Shown here: positions 8,430 through 16,520 of the stretch, one piece after another
How the letters are laid out: each line of letters opens with the position of its first letter
Position numbering within the stretch: position 1 is the first letter of the stretch
NCBI GenBank assembly: GCA_045602925.1
Contig: JAZSCN010000022.1
Location: 1 to 31,190, forward strand
DNA from: UBA7477 sp045602925
Lineage (GTDB): Bacteria; Bacillota; Clostridia; Oscillospirales; Ruminococcaceae
DNA length: 31,190 nucleotides
Reading direction: 5' to 3'
Made by a program: the position numbers and the translations under genes
The notes under the pieces: generated by a model
What the model saw: the letters and a program-made list of their open reading frames with translations, nothing else
Told to the model about the DNA's origin: nothing
Databases searched by the model: none

Positions 8430-9724
8430 ACGGAACAATGTTTTTTGATTTGCTAATGTGTGTTATAGAAGGAGTTATTCTTGTATACTTTATAAACCAT
8501 GTTCTTGAACTTAAAAGAGGAAAAATCGTGCTGATGCTTTCGACGACTGCTTATATACTTGTAAGCTGGTTGTTGGGTGAAGTGAATATGCTTGTAAAAA
8601 TGATATTGATAATACTTGCGTTTTTTGCTTTGTGTCAGATAAACTATAAGGGGAAGATAATATCTAAAATCGGATACGTTATACATGCGTTTTATGTAAT
8701 CATCATTTCTGACATTTCAATTTCAAATGTAATCGCTTTGTTTCAACAGACAAGTATCTTCAATACTATTATCAATAGTGGTTACAGCAAGGTGATTTTC
8801 TCATTTGTTATAAAGCTGTTCAATTTGATTTTGTTCACCATATCAATATCCATATTTAAAAAAGTGACAAAAGAATCTGAAACGTTCTATTGGATTTGCT
8901 TTGACATAGTCAGTGCCTGCTACCTGACAATATCTATGGCGTTTGTCCTGCTTTTCCCGGTTACTGTTTATGACCCAGGTGTAATGACGGTCTTCTTTTT
9001 CCTGGCAGTATTCTTTTTGATAACAAGCTATATTATCCTCTATTTTTTTGCAAGGCTATGTGAGCTTCATCAGAAAACACATGATGACCATATAATTAGG
9101 ATTAAAAATAAGGCGTTGACAGATTATATAGAATTACAGAATAGTTATGTTGAAGAAACCCACAAGCTCCGTCATGATATCAGGAATACTATCAGTACTA
9201 TCTCATTTCTGATGTCAAATGAAAACTATCAAGAACTGAATGAGTATTTACTCAGTATAAACAACAATTCTCTAACAAATGAGAATGTTATAATTACAGG
9301 GAATAAAACCATCGATGCAGTCTTGAACATAAAGTCGCAGGAATGCAGGTTGAAAGACATACAATTCAAGTATGAAATATCCCCGACGTTCAAATGTGGA
9401 ATAGAGCTGAATGATATTGTAATTATTCTTTATAATATTTTAGACAATGGAATTGAGGCTTTGTCGTCATTACAAATTCCTGACAGGGAGCTTTATTTGA
9501 AAATGTATAATTACGGCGAGAATATAGTTATCTATTCAAATAATAAGTTTCAGCCAAAAAATGATAAGAAACAATTCTTTGATACTGATAAAGATGATAA
9601 GGATTTACACGGCTACGGAATAAAAATTATTAAGGAAAAAGTTGCTCAATACTTAGGGGATTGTTCATTTAAAATTGAAAATGATATGTTTCAGATTACA
9701 CTTGTTATCCCGGAACTACATTGA
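8426..9724 (+). CDS. GHKL-domain sensor histidine kinase (AgrC type)
   Basis: 432 residues. Six to seven hydrophobic segments in residues 5-211 form a membrane sensor without a large extracellular loop, as in AgrC, ComD and BlpH receptors for peptide pheromones. A helical linker leads to the dimerisation box HKLRHDIRNT with phospho-acceptor His250. The GHKL ATPase (about 325-430) has N-box NILDNGIEAL (337-346) and G-box HGYGIKII (395-402). The gene starts within the response-regulator stop codon (ATGA overlap), so the two are translated together. The expected partner is the LytTR regulator just upstream. The signal is not known; a processed peptide is likely from the family and the nearby agrB. 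Confidence 0.92.
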   Translation: MNGTMFFDLLMCVIEGVILVYFINHVLELKRGKIVLMLSTTAYILVSWLLGEVNMLVKMILIILAFFALCQINYKGKIISKIGYVIHAFYVIIISDISISNVIALFQQTSIFNTIINSGYSKVIFSFVIKLFNLILFTISISIFKKVTKESETFYWICFDIVSACYLTISMAFVLLFPVTVYDPGVMTVFFFLAVFFLITSYIILYFFARLCELHQKTHDDHIIRIKNKALTDYIELQNSYVEETHKLRHDIRNTISTISFLMSNENYQELNEYLLSINNNSLTNENVIITGNKTIDAVLNIKSQECRLKDIQFKYEISPTFKCGIELNDIVIILYNILDNGIEALSSLQIPDRELYLKMYNYGENIVIYSNNKFQPKNDKKQFFDTDKDDKDLHGYGIKIIKEKVAQYLGDCSFKIENDMFQITLVIPELH

Positions 9725-9787
9725 TGTAATTATACACTACTCCACATTGAAGTATGTAAGCAAAAATGATTTACAGTATAGTAGAAA

Positions 9788-9831
9788 CAATTATCGCCAC
9801 CGAAGGAATACATCTTTGGTGGCGATAATTG
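9788..9831. terminator. Long perfect hairpin after the kinase gene
   Basis: CAATTATCGCCACC (9788-9801) pairs perfectly with GGTGGCGATAATTG (9818-9831), 14 bp; the loop can add AAG/CTT. There is no T run on either side, so it could stabilise the 3' end or act as a factor-assisted stop rather than a simple terminator. Confidence 0.55.
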
Positions 9832-9891
9832 TGTAATATATAAAGAGTATATGTACTTGGCAAGGGGAAATGATATTTTTATTAAGAAAAA

Positions 9892-10170
9892 ATAAAATTC
9901 ATTTTTGAATTATCATATGTTTCGAGGACGCAATCAAGATGATCTTTAACAAATCACCTTTGTTAAAGATGGAAAGGAATATTAGCTTTCAAGTTAGAAA
10001 GACGATACACGGACAAGTGTTTATATATTGTCTTACTATTACGACCTCTACGAGTAGGTCGACACGGACGTATATTTTTCAGAATGTTTGTCTTCGATAA
10101 TACGATTTTTCATTAGGATGTATAATGTGATTAAAGCCCTCCGTTGACTTGATTTGGCGGAGGGCTTTTA
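9892..10170 (+). ncRNA. Candidate structured RNA between kinase and agrB
   Basis: A promoter-like TTGGCA (9857-9862), 17-bp spacer and TATTAA (9880-9885) would start a transcript near 9892 that ends at the strong terminator at 10133-10170. The interior is rich in pairings: a 12-bp inverted repeat ATCTTTAACAAA/TTTGTTAAAGAT (9942-9970), CTTTC/GAAAG just after 9980, and GACC/GGTC around a palindromic CTACGAGTAG. A 53-codon frame from 9939 to 10100 exists, with GAGG 11 bases upstream, but its composition does not look like a protein and it lacks an AgrD-like signature. The position resembles regulatory RNAs of agr loci; identity is inferred. Confidence 0.4.
10133..10170 (+). terminator. Intrinsic terminator of the candidate RNA
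   Basis: AAAGCCCTCCG (10133-10143) pairs with CGGAGGGCTTT (10158-10168), 11 bp, followed by a short T tract. Confidence 0.85.
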
Positions 10171-10259
10171 TGACACTAGAGGGTTCGACGGAGAAACTTG
10201 GAGCTAATAATGTCAACTGATTTATTACACTAATATAAAAGTTTTGCATACACTGTTAT

Positions 10260-10329
10260 ACCATTGAAAGGAAATTTGATACCACTGACCATAAAATAGT
10301 TGAAATAAATACTATGCTTATTGTAAGAT
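10260..10329 (+). promoter_or_regulatory. LytTR-type operator and promoter of agrB
   Basis: Direct repeats ACCATTGAA (10260-10268) and ACCACTGAC (10281-10289) start exactly 21 bp apart. TTGAAA (10300-10305), an 18-bp spacer and TAAGAT (10324-10329) follow. The distance from second repeat to -35 (19 bp) matches the other two sites (18-19 bp). The orientation is toward agrB. Confidence 0.7.
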
Positions 10330-10353
10330 AAGAAAAAAGTTAGGTATATGGTT

Positions 10354-10800
10354 ATGGAAAAGATGATAAAGAAGCTGGTATTATATATGGTAAAAAACAA
10401 TATTATTCAAGATGATATTGATACAATTGAATGCTATGAATATGGAATGACTCTAGTTGTTTCCTCAGTAATAGTTTTTATTGCAATGATTGTTTGTTCG
10501 TTACCCAGCAATTTGGCACTAGAATGTTGTATATTTGCTGTATCTTTTTGTCCAATACGAGCGTTAGCTGGAGGATATCACTGTAAAAGATTTTGGTCTT
10601 GCTTTTTGATTTCTTTAGTATATTGGCTGTTACTTGAAGTGTTATTGATGGCAAACAACTATTTATTACTGTCGAGTATTATAATAGCGGGAATTCTTTC
10701 AGGGGGGTATATTGTACATGCCGCACTAAATCAAGAAGGATACCATATCGGTGTCCTTTTTTGTTGTTTATATGTGTTCCGCTCTTTCGCAAGAATGTAA
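10354..10800 (+). CDS. agrB: AgrB-family peptide-processing membrane protease, C-terminally truncated
   Basis: 148 residues. The AgrB core is present: CPIRALAGGYHCKRFWSC with His76 and Cys83, the catalytic pair that cuts the AgrD precursor and forms the thiolactone, at the usual seven-residue spacing. Four hydrophobic segments (about 30-50, 55-70, 84-100, 103-120) flank it. AgrB proteins are usually about 190-200 residues with further helices. Here homology ends near residue 120, and the last codons run through a terminator hairpin at 10737-10762, so the 3' part looks lost. ATG at 10354 is preferred to 10348 because AGG (10342-10344) is then well spaced. No agrD gene is visible on either side. 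Activity is uncertain. Confidence 0.75.
   Translation: MEKMIKKLVLYMVKNNIIQDDIDTIECYEYGMTLVVSSVIVFIAMIVCSLPSNLALECCIFAVSFCPIRALAGGYHCKRFWSCFLISLVYWLLLEVLLMANNYLLLSSIIIAGILSGGYIVHAALNQEGYHIGVLFCCLYVFRSFARM
10737..10762 (+). terminator. Terminator hairpin inside the end of agrB
   Basis: AGGATACC (10737-10744) pairs with GGTGTCCT (10750-10757), then T6. Its stem resembles the terminators at 713 and 17405. It lies within the open frame of agrB, which supports the view that the gene's natural 3' end was replaced. Confidence 0.7.
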
Positions 10801-10815
10801 CCGCCGATACAGAAG

Positions 10816-11859
10816 CTATTCTCTCCGCTTGGTGTACACCGTCGCCGTAATCAACAGATTTATAACTATCCATATAGCCGTGTTGATGAGAGGTGTAAGT
10901 ATATCAATGTTTTCCTTGTTGCCGCTAAGTCCCGATAAAATGCTTATGCTGCAGAGCCATGAGGGTGAGTTTTCGTTCAGCTTCAGAACCTGCATCGGGA
11001 AAAACAAAAGTGCCGCACACATTATAACAGATATTATGTTGTTACGTAAAAGTGCACATATTCCGCAAATCATCAATGCAAGACACCCGCACCACAGCAC
11101 CTTTGAAACAGACATAGCCGCAAACATCCCGAGAACTGATACATTGTCTGCATTATGCGAGTACCCCGTAACAGCTTGTATCGGCATATCCGAATATTCA
11201 AATCCGTATCGCAAGCCGAAAATTGCAAAGTCAATTGAGTACACCAACAAGCCGAGTACAAGACCTGAGATAAATCCCAGCACTAGCTTTGTTATATGAA
11301 GCTTTGTTCTTCCGTTTTTGCATACCATGTTGAGATGATGCGTGTTTAAAGAATGTTCCCTGCAGAATATAGGTACTGTAAATATCATAATGAGGAAAAT
11401 CGCAAAGAAATCAAGCCCCGTGTATTCCCCGAAGGTGTACCACTCAAGGTCGTAGAAATATATCCTGTTTTCATTACTTAGCATAGATAGCTGTTCGTGT
11501 TTTTGGTATACAGCATTGAAAGCGGAAGCCTTTGATTTCACATCATGATAGATTTTTATGTATGCCTTGTATTCTTCAAGTGACAGCTTCCCCGACGAGT
11601 AAGCACTCTCCATTTCAGAGTAGCCGCCCAGCACTGAATTTATCCTTTCGTTTTCGGAAAGTATAAATTTCTCCGCTTCACTTTGCGACATTTCAGAAAG
11701 CTCTGAGATGTATTCTCTGTATATCGGTACGGAAAAGTCAACCGATACATCAAGCGATTGATATGTAAATACCGCCTTGATAATTAGTATGACTACAATA
11801 ATCAGCCATTTGAACCCACCAAACGCTTTGTACCATTCGTAATACATAAGCCTAGTCAT
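10816..11859 (-). CDS. ABC-2 type transporter permease (operon 2, last gene)
   Basis: 347 residues from ATG at 11859 (MTRLMYYEWYKAF), which overlaps the ATPase stop by 8 bp; an in-frame upstream start would lie deep in the ATPase gene. There is an N-terminal helix (about 15-33), an ectodomain with PIYREYIS and a long charged coiled segment, then five further helices. The loop KNGRTKLHITK matches NGRKNLCISK in the permease at 2104-3210. It is therefore the paralogue of that protein, with lower sequence similarity than a recent duplication would give. It converges on agrB with a gap of only 15 bp. Confidence 0.85.
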   Translation of the reverse strand: MTRLMYYEWYKAFGGFKWLIIVVILIIKAVFTYQSLDVSVDFSVPIYREYISELSEMSQSEAEKFILSENERINSVLGGYSEMESAYSSGKLSLEEYKAYIKIYHDVKSKASAFNAVYQKHEQLSMLSNENRIYFYDLEWYTFGEYTGLDFFAIFLIMIFTVPIFCREHSLNTHHLNMVCKNGRTKLHITKLVLGFISGLVLGLLVYSIDFAIFGLRYGFEYSDMPIQAVTGYSHNADNVSVLGMFAAMSVSKVLWCGCLALMICGICALLRNNIISVIMCAALLFFPMQVLKLNENSPSWLCSISILSGLSGNKENIDILTPLINTAIWIVINLLITATVYTKRRE

Positions 11860-12724
11860 TTTTGCTCGCCGCCTCGTCAAAGTAATATAAGTATACATCT
11901 TCAAGGGAAGGGGAAATACTAACAGCATTTTCATATGGCTTGCTGTCGCTTACGATTCGTATAATTGCACCGTCTGAAACCTTTGTAATGTTGGATATTC
12001 TGAAGGAGTTTTCAAGTATTGCCTCATCAGCATTTCTGACCTTCGCTTCCCATACCTTGCCCTCAATGCTTTCGATAAGAGAGCAGGTGTCGGTGTTTTT
12101 GAGCACCCTTCCGTTTTGCAGAAGAATAGTGTTTCTGGCAATCGCCTCAACATCCGACACTATGTGAGTCGCAAATATCACAACTCTGTCAAAGCTTACT
12201 TCGCTTATGAGGTTTCTCAGACGAATTCGTTCCTTCGGGTCAAGCCCCGCCGTAGGCTCGTCAAGAACAAGCACCTTCGGGTCGTTGAGCAAAGCTATCG
12301 CTATGCCAAGCCGCCTTTTCATACCGCCCGAAAAGCCCTTCACTCTCTTGTTCGCCGAATCTGTAAGATTGACCGTTTCAAGAAGTTGTGTAATCTTTTT
12401 CTCTGAGTTTTCAATCCCCTTGAGCCTTGCAAAATACCGCAGAGTGTCAATCGCCCTGAAGGACGGATACAGCCCGTAGCTTTGCGGCATAAAACCATAT
12501 ATGCTGCGGAAATCAGCCCCCATAGCTTTTATGCTTTTTCCGTCAAAAAGTATCTCTCCGCTCGTCGGCTCAATAAGGTCGGAAAGACAGTTCATCAGCG
12601 TCGATTTTCCTGCTCCGTTAGGCCCTAAGAGTGCATAAACACCCTCATTCATGGTAGCACTGAAATCTATAAGCGCCTGCTTCTTTCCGTAGCATTTTGA
12701 AAGATTTATAAATTTTAGCTCCAT
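11852..12724 (-). CDS. ABC transporter ATP-binding protein (operon 2)
   Basis: 290 residues from ATG at 12724, with GGGGTGAG six bases upstream. Walker A is GPNGAGKST (34-42), Gln81 is in GFMPQ, the signature is FSGGMKRR (131-138), Walker B is VLVLDE (151-156), the D-loop is AGLDP, and the H-loop is ATHIV (His187). The C-terminal SPSLEDVYLYYF matches the other ATPase (4388-5254). It lies between the two permease genes, an order different from operon 1, where the ATPase precedes both. It should drive the complex with the permeases at 10816 and 12730. Confidence 0.93.
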   Translation of the reverse strand: MELKFINLSKCYGKKQALIDFSATMNEGVYALLGPNGAGKSTLMNCLSDLIEPTSGEILFDGKSIKAMGADFRSIYGFMPQSYGLYPSFRAIDTLRYFARLKGIENSEKKITQLLETVNLTDSANKRVKGFSGGMKRRLGIAIALLNDPKVLVLDEPTAGLDPKERIRLRNLISEVSFDRVVIFATHIVSDVEAIARNTILLQNGRVLKNTDTCSLIESIEGKVWEAKVRNADEAILENSFRISNITKVSDGAIIRIVSDSKPYENAVSISPSLEDVYLYYFDEAASKND

Positions 12725-12729
12725 AGCTC

Positions 12730-14013
12730 TCACCCCTTTTTTATCTTTAGTCTGATAGCTTTCGATGCCTTGCCGAAGCGGGAAAATGCAGTCAAAACAA
12801 GCACTGCCGAAATAAGTATTGTCACAGTAATACAAACTGCAAGCCTTGAAATCGGATAACCGCAGATGTTCATATAATCAAACTTCTCAACGTACGATAT
12901 AGGATTTACAAAGCATACCGGAAGGAAACCCCTCAGCTTTTCATAAAGCTCAAACCGCTTTTCGTATAAGACGATTTCACCCGAAATGCTGTTTATTTTT
13001 TCATATCCGATTGAGTAACTGTACAGAGCAAATGCCGTGAACATAAGTACAGCATTTATGCTCAGCGAAATAAGTGCATTCCTTGAAACTGTGCTTATTG
13101 CCGCCACAAGACATATCACAAGAAGCAAAAGCAAAAGTCTGATAACCCCTGAATAAATTATAAGCGTAAGAAAATTCAAATCCGCCGTGCTTCTTCGGAA
13201 TATGGGAAGAACCTGAACAGGCTCAAAGATAAGCTCCCTGCCGACGATAGACAGACAAACCGATATGTCCGCAATTGTTATGACTGCAATTGTAACCACC
13301 GCAATCAGCCATAGTGAACAAAGCTTTGCAAAAAGCAGGCTTTTTCTGCCGTTTTTCGAGGTGAATACCATGCCGCAAAGTCGGTGAGTGTGCTCATAGC
13401 AAAATATATCTGCCGACAGAATAACAAAGACAAAAACGAGGAATATGTAAAAATACCTGTACCTTGCAGAATACATCTCATGCCAGATGCCCGCAGGCTT
13501 TGTATCAATGAGCGAAAAGCTCCTTGCGACATTGTATTCTTCTACAGCCTTCTTGTTAAGACGTATCGTGTATTCATTCTGCGACCCGTCATTGCTCAGC
13601 AGGTATGCTTTCTTTATCGTTTTTTCTGCAAAAGAAGGGTATTCGTCAAACTGATAACCCACACAGTCAAGTGCGTGCATAGCGATTCTCCATCTGTCAT
13701 ATGCCGCCTGCATCTCGTCACTCATCTGTCCGCCTTCGCCCGTGCCTTGTGCAGATAGCCTTCCAAGCTCATTTTCAGCTTCCAGATACACTTCCTTCAA
13801 GGTGTTATAAAAGTTCGCTCTGTCAGCCGATTGGTCAGACACCTCATTCAGAAATGCATTTGTCACCTCGGCATCCTTTTGATACTGAGAAATTGTCTGC
13901 TGGTTGCTAAAAAAATAGCTCGCCGTAAGGTATGCAAAATATATAGCAGTCAAAGCCGCAAGTATAATAAACACACGGCTTTGAAGTATTCGCTTCAGTT
14001 CCTGCCTGAGCAT
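12730..14013 (-). CDS. ABC-2 type transporter permease (operon 2, first of pair)
   Basis: 427 residues from ATG at 14013, chosen because AGGAGG stands eight bases upstream; a longer reading would begin without a ribosome site. MLRQELKRILQSRVF is a typical ABC-2 start. A helix (about 14-33), a large ectodomain to about residue 190, and five to six further helices follow. The cytoplasmic loop CYEHTHRLCGMVFTSKNGRK corresponds to the REhxxG-type motif. It is equivalent to the permease at 3207-4391. Its codons use more G and C than operon 1, suggesting a separate origin. Confidence 0.85.
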   Translation of the reverse strand: MLRQELKRILQSRVFIILAALTAIYFAYLTASYFFSNQQTISQYQKDAEVTNAFLNEVSDQSADRANFYNTLKEVYLEAENELGRLSAQGTGEGGQMSDEMQAAYDRWRIAMHALDCVGYQFDEYPSFAEKTIKKAYLLSNDGSQNEYTIRLNKKAVEEYNVARSFSLIDTKPAGIWHEMYSARYRYFYIFLVFVFVILSADIFCYEHTHRLCGMVFTSKNGRKSLLFAKLCSLWLIAVVTIAVITIADISVCLSIVGRELIFEPVQVLPIFRRSTADLNFLTLIIYSGVIRLLLLLLVICLVAAISTVSRNALISLSINAVLMFTAFALYSYSIGYEKINSISGEIVLYEKRFELYEKLRGFLPVCFVNPISYVEKFDYMNICGYPISRLAVCITVTILISAVLVLTAFSRFGKASKAIRLKIKKG

Positions 14014-14027
14014 ATCTGCACCTCCTG

Positions 14028-15116
14028 TCAAGATGGATTTTCGTTAACAGCAATTGTTATCCTGCGACGATAGCTCACGGCGAAATTTGAGCCGTCGTCA
14101 CTTATTTCAGCTTCGGTGGGCATCGCAATTACATTGTAAGAGTATACTCCGTTTGGGGGCAATGACGTTTTGTCAAATGAATACTTAATCATACGCTTTC
14201 CACCGCAAAAGCTACCATTCATAAAGGTCTTTCCGTCAAATGCGTCGAGAAGTTCGCCATTGCGGAAAACTGCAAAGTAGTAATCTGCGTCGCTTTCAAG
14301 ATAAGCTGTCAGAGCAAAATCTGTATCTGAATCGATTCGTGATAAATCGTCCATAGTGTTTTTGGACGTGCTGTGATACTTCTCGCTGTATGTGCCGATA
14401 TCAATGTAAGGAGCGTTTATATTTTCACCGCCTGAGGTAGTCGGCCTTATGCCGACAAGATAGTTTTCTTCATCAGCTTCATATAGTGATGGGGTATCCC
14501 CCTTGCCGTGTGATGTAACAGGAACATACCACAGACTGGTCATCTGCACTTCTCCCATACCGTCTTGTGCAACATAATCAGGCATATAGTTTATACATAT
14601 CCACAATAAGGCATCATCATAGTCACCGATGGATGTCGGAGGAATGTATATAGGAATGCTGTTCATCGTAGCGAGTGAAATAGTGTGCCTTGTCTTCTCT
14701 GATGGAGTGCTTTCCTTGTCTTCCGAATGTTTAATAACCTGTCCGTTGCAGAAAACGTAAATATCAGCCTCTGCCTGACTAAAGTGCAACGAGCTTTCCG
14801 GCATAAATGAAGTATATACCGTGAGAGATAATCCTTTGCTTAGGTCTTGCTTTTCAGCCAGACCTGAGGCTATCTGTCCGTTTTCGGTGTTTATAAAAAC
14901 ATTCATACCAGAGGAAACGCCTGTTATGTTACCGCTTGTTGCCTCAGAATCAGGAGCATAAGAAGAATCATACGATGAAGCCGTTTCTCCAAAGGAACTC
15001 GAAAACTCGTTTGTGTATGTATCTGATGATGTGTCAGCATCGGAGGTTTTTCCATCACAGCCTGCAAGCATAAGCAGACTGAATACAATAAAAGAACATA
15101 ATAATTTTTTCTTCAT
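14028..15116 (-). CDS. Lipoprotein, paralogue of the one at 6491-7480
   Basis: 362 residues from ATG at 15116, with AGGTGG upstream. Lipobox LAGC (Cys20) is followed by a Ser/Thr/Asp-rich linker to about residue 60. The mature region contains RNGELLDAFDGKTF and a nearby FDKTSLPPNGVYSYNVIAMP, matching VNNQLVTDAFDGKPY and the following DSLQLKNNDCISFIAIP in the operon 1 lipoprotein. An extracellular, membrane-anchored protein of unknown ligand, cotranscribed with the ABC genes downstream; the gap to the permease start is 14 bp. Confidence 0.8.
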   Translation of the reverse strand: MKKKLLCSFIVFSLLMLAGCDGKTSDADTSSDTYTNEFSSSFGETASSYDSSYAPDSEATSGNITGVSSGMNVFINTENGQIASGLAEKQDLSKGLSLTVYTSFMPESSLHFSQAEADIYVFCNGQVIKHSEDKESTPSEKTRHTISLATMNSIPIYIPPTSIGDYDDALLWICINYMPDYVAQDGMGEVQMTSLWYVPVTSHGKGDTPSLYEADEENYLVGIRPTTSGGENINAPYIDIGTYSEKYHSTSKNTMDDLSRIDSDTDFALTAYLESDADYYFAVFRNGELLDAFDGKTFMNGSFCGGKRMIKYSFDKTSLPPNGVYSYNVIAMPTEAEISDDGSNFAVSYRRRITIAVNENPS

Positions 15117-15134
15117 AGAGCACCACCTCATGAT

Positions 15135-16307
15135 TTAAAGGATTGTGTCTGTTCCGTCGATTTCCTTTGTCCAAAGTCCGCTGCCGTCCGTCTTTACGGA
15201 GATGATGATATTGCAGATACCCTGACCGCCGGATTTGCGAACCTCGCCGATAGCAAAGATTCTGTCTATGTGCTCTGCCGTTACAATGCAGTCGCAAGCT
15301 GTCATACCGTCATATATCACGGCGTCCTGTCCGGTAGACAGGTCATAAAACCTTAAATTACCGCCCGTTGCATAGTTGTGATAAAATACCTTGCCGTCCT
15401 TAATTACACAATCCATGTAGCAGTCATCACACAGCTTCTTTTCACCGCTTCCGTCAATGCTTGCACAGTACAGCGAAGGCATACCGCCGTTGTATCTTGT
15501 GTAGTAAAGCATACCGCCGTATGTGCAGGCGTTGTTTATCTGGTCGCCGAGCTTTTTTACTTCTTTTGTATTGTAGTCCACCATAATCAGTTCCTGAAGC
15601 TCGTTGCATACATAAGCCTTTCCGTCGCAGACAAACTGTGAGAATATCATAGCCTCGCTGAGCGGAATGTATTCCTCAGGCTTCATTGTCTGTCTGTCAA
15701 GACTTACTGTGTAGGTAGGGCCGAAAAGATACACGCTGTCATCATCAACAATAAAGCTGCTCAGAACATATTTGTGCCCCTCGTAATCTCTGTATATGCT
15801 TTCCTCATATTCCGTGCAGAACTTGTTTTCGAATATGACCTCGCTCGTGCCGCCGTTTTGTTTCATAATTGTATTATGGCTCAGATACCATACATCATCA
15901 CCGACAGCAGTCGGGCGGCTTATTTTTTGATTGTTTATGCAGGCAGTGCCGGCATCATAATCGTGTGTGCAACCGGGAACCGTACACATAGGTACGCATT
16001 CACCCGTCTTGAGGTCAAGCTTGTAGAACTGCTTTGTCTGCGAACCGATAGAGTCCTTAGCGTCCTGCCCCAGACTTGAGTAAATAAGCATATTCTCACC
16101 GCTGAATGTACAGCTAGCACTCGTTCCTATCATCTGCTTTTTATATGAATCTTGCTGATAGGATGTAATGATAGTATCCAGAGGTGTCGATACCTCTTCA
16201 TCAATAGTGCTTTCAAGTGACGATAAATCAATAAGCTCAGGCTTGTCACTGCACCCACCCAGCAAAGTAACGCTCACCGCTGCAATAACACAAATCAGCT
16301 TTTTCAT
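15135..16307 (-). CDS. DUF5050-like lipoprotein (operon 2, first gene)
   Basis: 390 residues. Signal peptide with lipobox LLGGC (Cys19). The mature part repeats a strand-turn-strand pattern with ligand-like loops (VWYLSHNTIMKQNGGTSEVIF, MLYYTRYNGGMPSLYCAS, VFYHNYATGGNLRFYDLSTG), typical of DUF5050 propellers. A Cys-containing stretch KTGECVPMCTVPGCTHDYD near residue 105 is common in this group of Clostridia lipoproteins. An AAGGAGG stands seven bases before the ATG. It is related to the lipoprotein at 1096-2100, which is last in operon 1 while this one is first. Confidence 0.8.
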   Translation of the reverse strand: MKKLICVIAAVSVTLLGGCSDKPELIDLSSLESTIDEEVSTPLDTIITSYQQDSYKKQMIGTSASCTFSGENMLIYSSLGQDAKDSIGSQTKQFYKLDLKTGECVPMCTVPGCTHDYDAGTACINNQKISRPTAVGDDVWYLSHNTIMKQNGGTSEVIFENKFCTEYEESIYRDYEGHKYVLSSFIVDDDSVYLFGPTYTVSLDRQTMKPEEYIPLSEAMIFSQFVCDGKAYVCNELQELIMVDYNTKEVKKLGDQINNACTYGGMLYYTRYNGGMPSLYCASIDGSGEKKLCDDCYMDCVIKDGKVFYHNYATGGNLRFYDLSTGQDAVIYDGMTACDCIVTAEHIDRIFAIGEVRKSGGQGICNIIISVKTDGSGLWTKEIDGTDTIL

Positions 16308-16348
16308 AAAACCCCTCCTTAAACGGTGTCAGATGTCTTTATCCCTTT

Positions 16349-16390
16349 ATTATATAAGAGTACGAGTAGCGGCAAACGGTTGCACCGATT
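16349..16390 (-). promoter_or_regulatory. Promoter of ABC operon 2 with inverted repeat
   Basis: On the minus strand a -10 TATAAT (16349-16354) has a -35 candidate GTTTGC or TTTGCC at 16371-16377. An inverted repeat CGGT-TGC-ACCG (about 16378-16388) touches the -35 and could be an operator. One half-site resembles the LytTR repeat (ACCGTTTGC), but no second copy occurs 21 bp away. Confidence 0.5.
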
Positions 16391-16473
16391 AAAATAAATT
16401 TTTATTGTATTTCGGTGAGTTCAAATTGATGAGCCAAAAGTAATCAATAGCATAACGTTTCTGCATATACAAA

Positions 16474-16506
16474 GATTGCCTGACGAATATTTTACGTCAG
16501 ACAATC
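16474..16506. terminator. Hairpin after the secreted-protein pseudogene
   Basis: GATTGCCTGACG pairs with CGTCAGACAATC across an A/T loop (one internal mismatch). It lies 15 bp past the stop of the minus-strand gene at 16521. There is no strong U tract, so it may let part of the transcription pass into operon 2. Confidence 0.5.
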
Positions 16507-16520
16507 AAGTAGTAAACAAA

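Noticed and set aside
9939..10100. An AgrD precursor in the space between kinase and agrB
   Set aside because: The 53-codon frame has no amphipathic leader, no Cys core with bulky hydrophobic end and no acidic tail.
10751..11299. Plus-strand frame after agrB
   Set aside because: It runs antisense through the permease at 10816-11859 and begins at the agrB terminator; composition is that of a shadow frame.
16371..16416. A fourth LytTR operator before ABC operon 2
   Set aside because: One half-site ACCGTTTGC is present but overlaps the -35, and no second copy is found 21 bp away.
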